A stretch of DNA of 7,176 bases, taken from an uncultured Pseudomonas sp. (GTDB lineage: Bacteria > Pseudomonadota > Gammaproteobacteria > Pseudomonadales > Pseudomonadaceae). Shown here one piece after another: positions 6,273 through 7,176 of this stretch; the first letter of the stretch is position 1; each line of letters opens with the position of its first letter. A program made the translations under genes and the position numbers. The stretch spans positions 1 through 7,176 of the forward strand of contig NZ_CAMPHI010000092.1 of NCBI RefSeq assembly GCF_946885955.1. Reading direction: 5' to 3'. The notes under the pieces are model-generated. The model was not told the origin of the DNA. It saw nothing but the letters and a program-made list of their open reading frames with translations, and searched no databases.

Positions 6273-7028
6273 ATGGAAAACATTCGCTCAGCCGCTAACG
6301 TGGCCGTGCCGCGTCATGTGGCAATCATCATGGATGGCAATAATCGTTGGGCGAAGAAACGCCTGCTGCCTGGGGTCGCCGGTCATAAAGCGGGCGTCGA
6401 TGCGGTACGGGCGGTGATTGAGGTATGCGCCGAGGCCGGGGTCGAGGTATTGACCCTGTTCGCCTTCTCCAGTGAAAACTGGCAGCGCCCCGCGGCCGAG
6501 GTGGGCGCATTGATGGAGTTGTTCCTCAGTGCGCTACGCCGTGAAGCGAGAAAACTCAACGATAACGACATAAGTCTACGGATTATCGGTGATCGTTCGC
6601 GCTTTCATCCCGAATTGCAGGCGGCGATGCGCGAAGCCGAGGCGCAGACGCGTGGCGACAAGCGGTTCGTGCTGCAGATCGCGGCCAACTACGGTGGGCA
6701 GTGGGATATCGCGCAGGCCGCTCAGCAGCTGGCGAGTGAGGTTCAGGCCGGTCGTTTGCAGCCGGGCGATATCACCCCGGAGCTTCTCCAAGGGCACCTG
6801 GCCACGGGCGATTTGCCGCTGCCCGACTTGTGCATTCGTACGGGTGGCGAGCATCGCATCAGCAACTTTTTGCTCTGGCAGTTGGCCTATAGCGAACTGT
6901 ATTTCTCTGACCTGTTTTGGCCTGACTTCAAACACGATGCCATGCGCAAGGCTTTGGTGGATTTCGCCAAGCGTCAACGCCGTTTTGGTAAAACCAGTGA
7001 GCAGGTCGAAACCGAGGCGCGGGCTTAA
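6273..7028 (+). CDS. uppS: Undecaprenyl diphosphate synthase (cis-prenyltransferase)
   Basis: UppS condenses farnesyl diphosphate with eight isopentenyl diphosphates in cis configuration to make the C55 undecaprenyl diphosphate, which after dephosphorylation carries peptidoglycan and O-antigen units across the inner membrane. The 251-residue protein has the signature HVAIIMDGNNRWAKKR (15-30) with catalytic D21, GHKAG (37-41), the LTLFAFSSENWQRP block (60-73), and the C-terminal DLCIRTGGEHRISNFLLWQ (185-203) with R189, R195 and S197 for IPP binding, followed by E208 in YSELYF. These match E. coli D26, R194, R200, S202 and E213 with a constant offset of five. The start has AGGA 8 bases upstream. 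The TAA shares its last A with the ATG of cdsA, so the pair is probably coupled. The enzyme is peripheral to the inner membrane. Confidence 0.99.
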   Translation: MENIRSAANVAVPRHVAIIMDGNNRWAKKRLLPGVAGHKAGVDAVRAVIEVCAEAGVEVLTLFAFSSENWQRPAAEVGALMELFLSALRREARKLNDNDISLRIIGDRSRFHPELQAAMREAEAQTRGDKRFVLQIAANYGGQWDIAQAAQQLASEVQAGRLQPGDITPELLQGHLATGDLPLPDLCIRTGGEHRISNFLLWQLAYSELYFSDLFWPDFKHDAMRKALVDFAKRQRRFGKTSEQVETEARA

Positions 7029-7176
7029 TGCTTAAACAACGGATTATCACGGCGCTGGTTCTATTGCCATTCGCCCTGGCTGGCTTCTTTTTACTGGATG
7101 GCACCTGGTTCGCGCTGTTCATCGGTCTGGTAGTGACTTTGGGCGGGTGGGAGTGGGCGCGTCTGGCCGGGTTCGC
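7028..7176 (+). CDS. cdsA: Phosphatidate cytidylyltransferase CdsA (N-terminal part only)
   Basis: CdsA converts phosphatidic acid and CTP to CDP-diacylglycerol, the precursor of phosphatidylethanolamine, phosphatidylglycerol and cardiolipin, in the inner membrane. Only 49 complete codons are in the window. The reading begins MLKQRIITALVLLPFALAGF, followed by a short polar turn (LLDGTW) and a second hydrophobic stretch (FALFIGLVVTLGGWEWARL). This corresponds to the first two membrane segments and the conserved GxWEWARL feature of the family. The catalytic signature near the C-terminus is outside. The ATG overlaps the uppS TAA by one base, with GAGG (7014-7017) 10 bases upstream inside uppS. 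Identification rests on the N-terminal sequence and on the uppS-cdsA order, which is standard in gammaproteobacteria. Confidence 0.95.
   Translation, partial: MLKQRIITALVLLPFALAGFFLLDGTWFALFIGLVVTLGGWEWARLAGF

Noticed and set aside
5504..6283. Minus-strand open frame of 259 codons
   Set aside because: It is antisense to the end of pyrH and all of frr, both certain genes; shadow of codon bias.

Overview
This window is a core housekeeping locus of a gammaproteobacterium, almost certainly Pseudomonas or a close relative. The proteins read like Pseudomonas orthologues (from recalled family sequences, not a search), and the gene order glnD-map / rpsB-tsf-pyrH-frr-uppS-cdsA is the arrangement I know from Pseudomonas. 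No tRNA, rRNA, CRISPR, insertion sequence, phage gene or other accessory cargo is visible, and I find no undescribed system here. The interesting material lies in the intergenic RNA and DNA structures.

Left part (1-2674), minus strand: map (methionine aminopeptidase) followed after 36 bases by glnD (PII uridylyltransferase/uridylyl-removing enzyme). glnD runs off the left edge after 618 codons. Both point away from the translation operon.

Divergent intergenic region (2675-2946): a long imperfect inverted repeat (2701-2788) sits directly upstream of a strong-looking extended -10 promoter with a GC-rich start region (2797-2814). A leader of about 134 nt with several possible helices then precedes rpsB. 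In enterobacteria, S2 represses rpsB-tsf through this leader.

Right part (2947-7176), plus strand: rpsB (ribosomal protein S2), a spacer with a compact set of hairpins including a perfect 13-bp terminator-type hairpin, tsf (EF-Ts), another terminator-type hairpin, then pyrH (UMP kinase), frr (ribosome recycling factor), uppS (undecaprenyl diphosphate synthase) and the first 49 codons of cdsA (CDP-diacylglycerol synthase). pyrH-frr overlap by 4 bases and uppS-cdsA by 1 base, typical of translational coupling. The order links translation (S2, EF-Ts, RRF), pyrimidine nucleotide supply (PyrH), the lipid carrier for peptidoglycan and O-antigen (UppS) and phospholipid precursor synthesis (CdsA), while Map trims N-terminal methionine from new proteins and GlnD reports nitrogen status.
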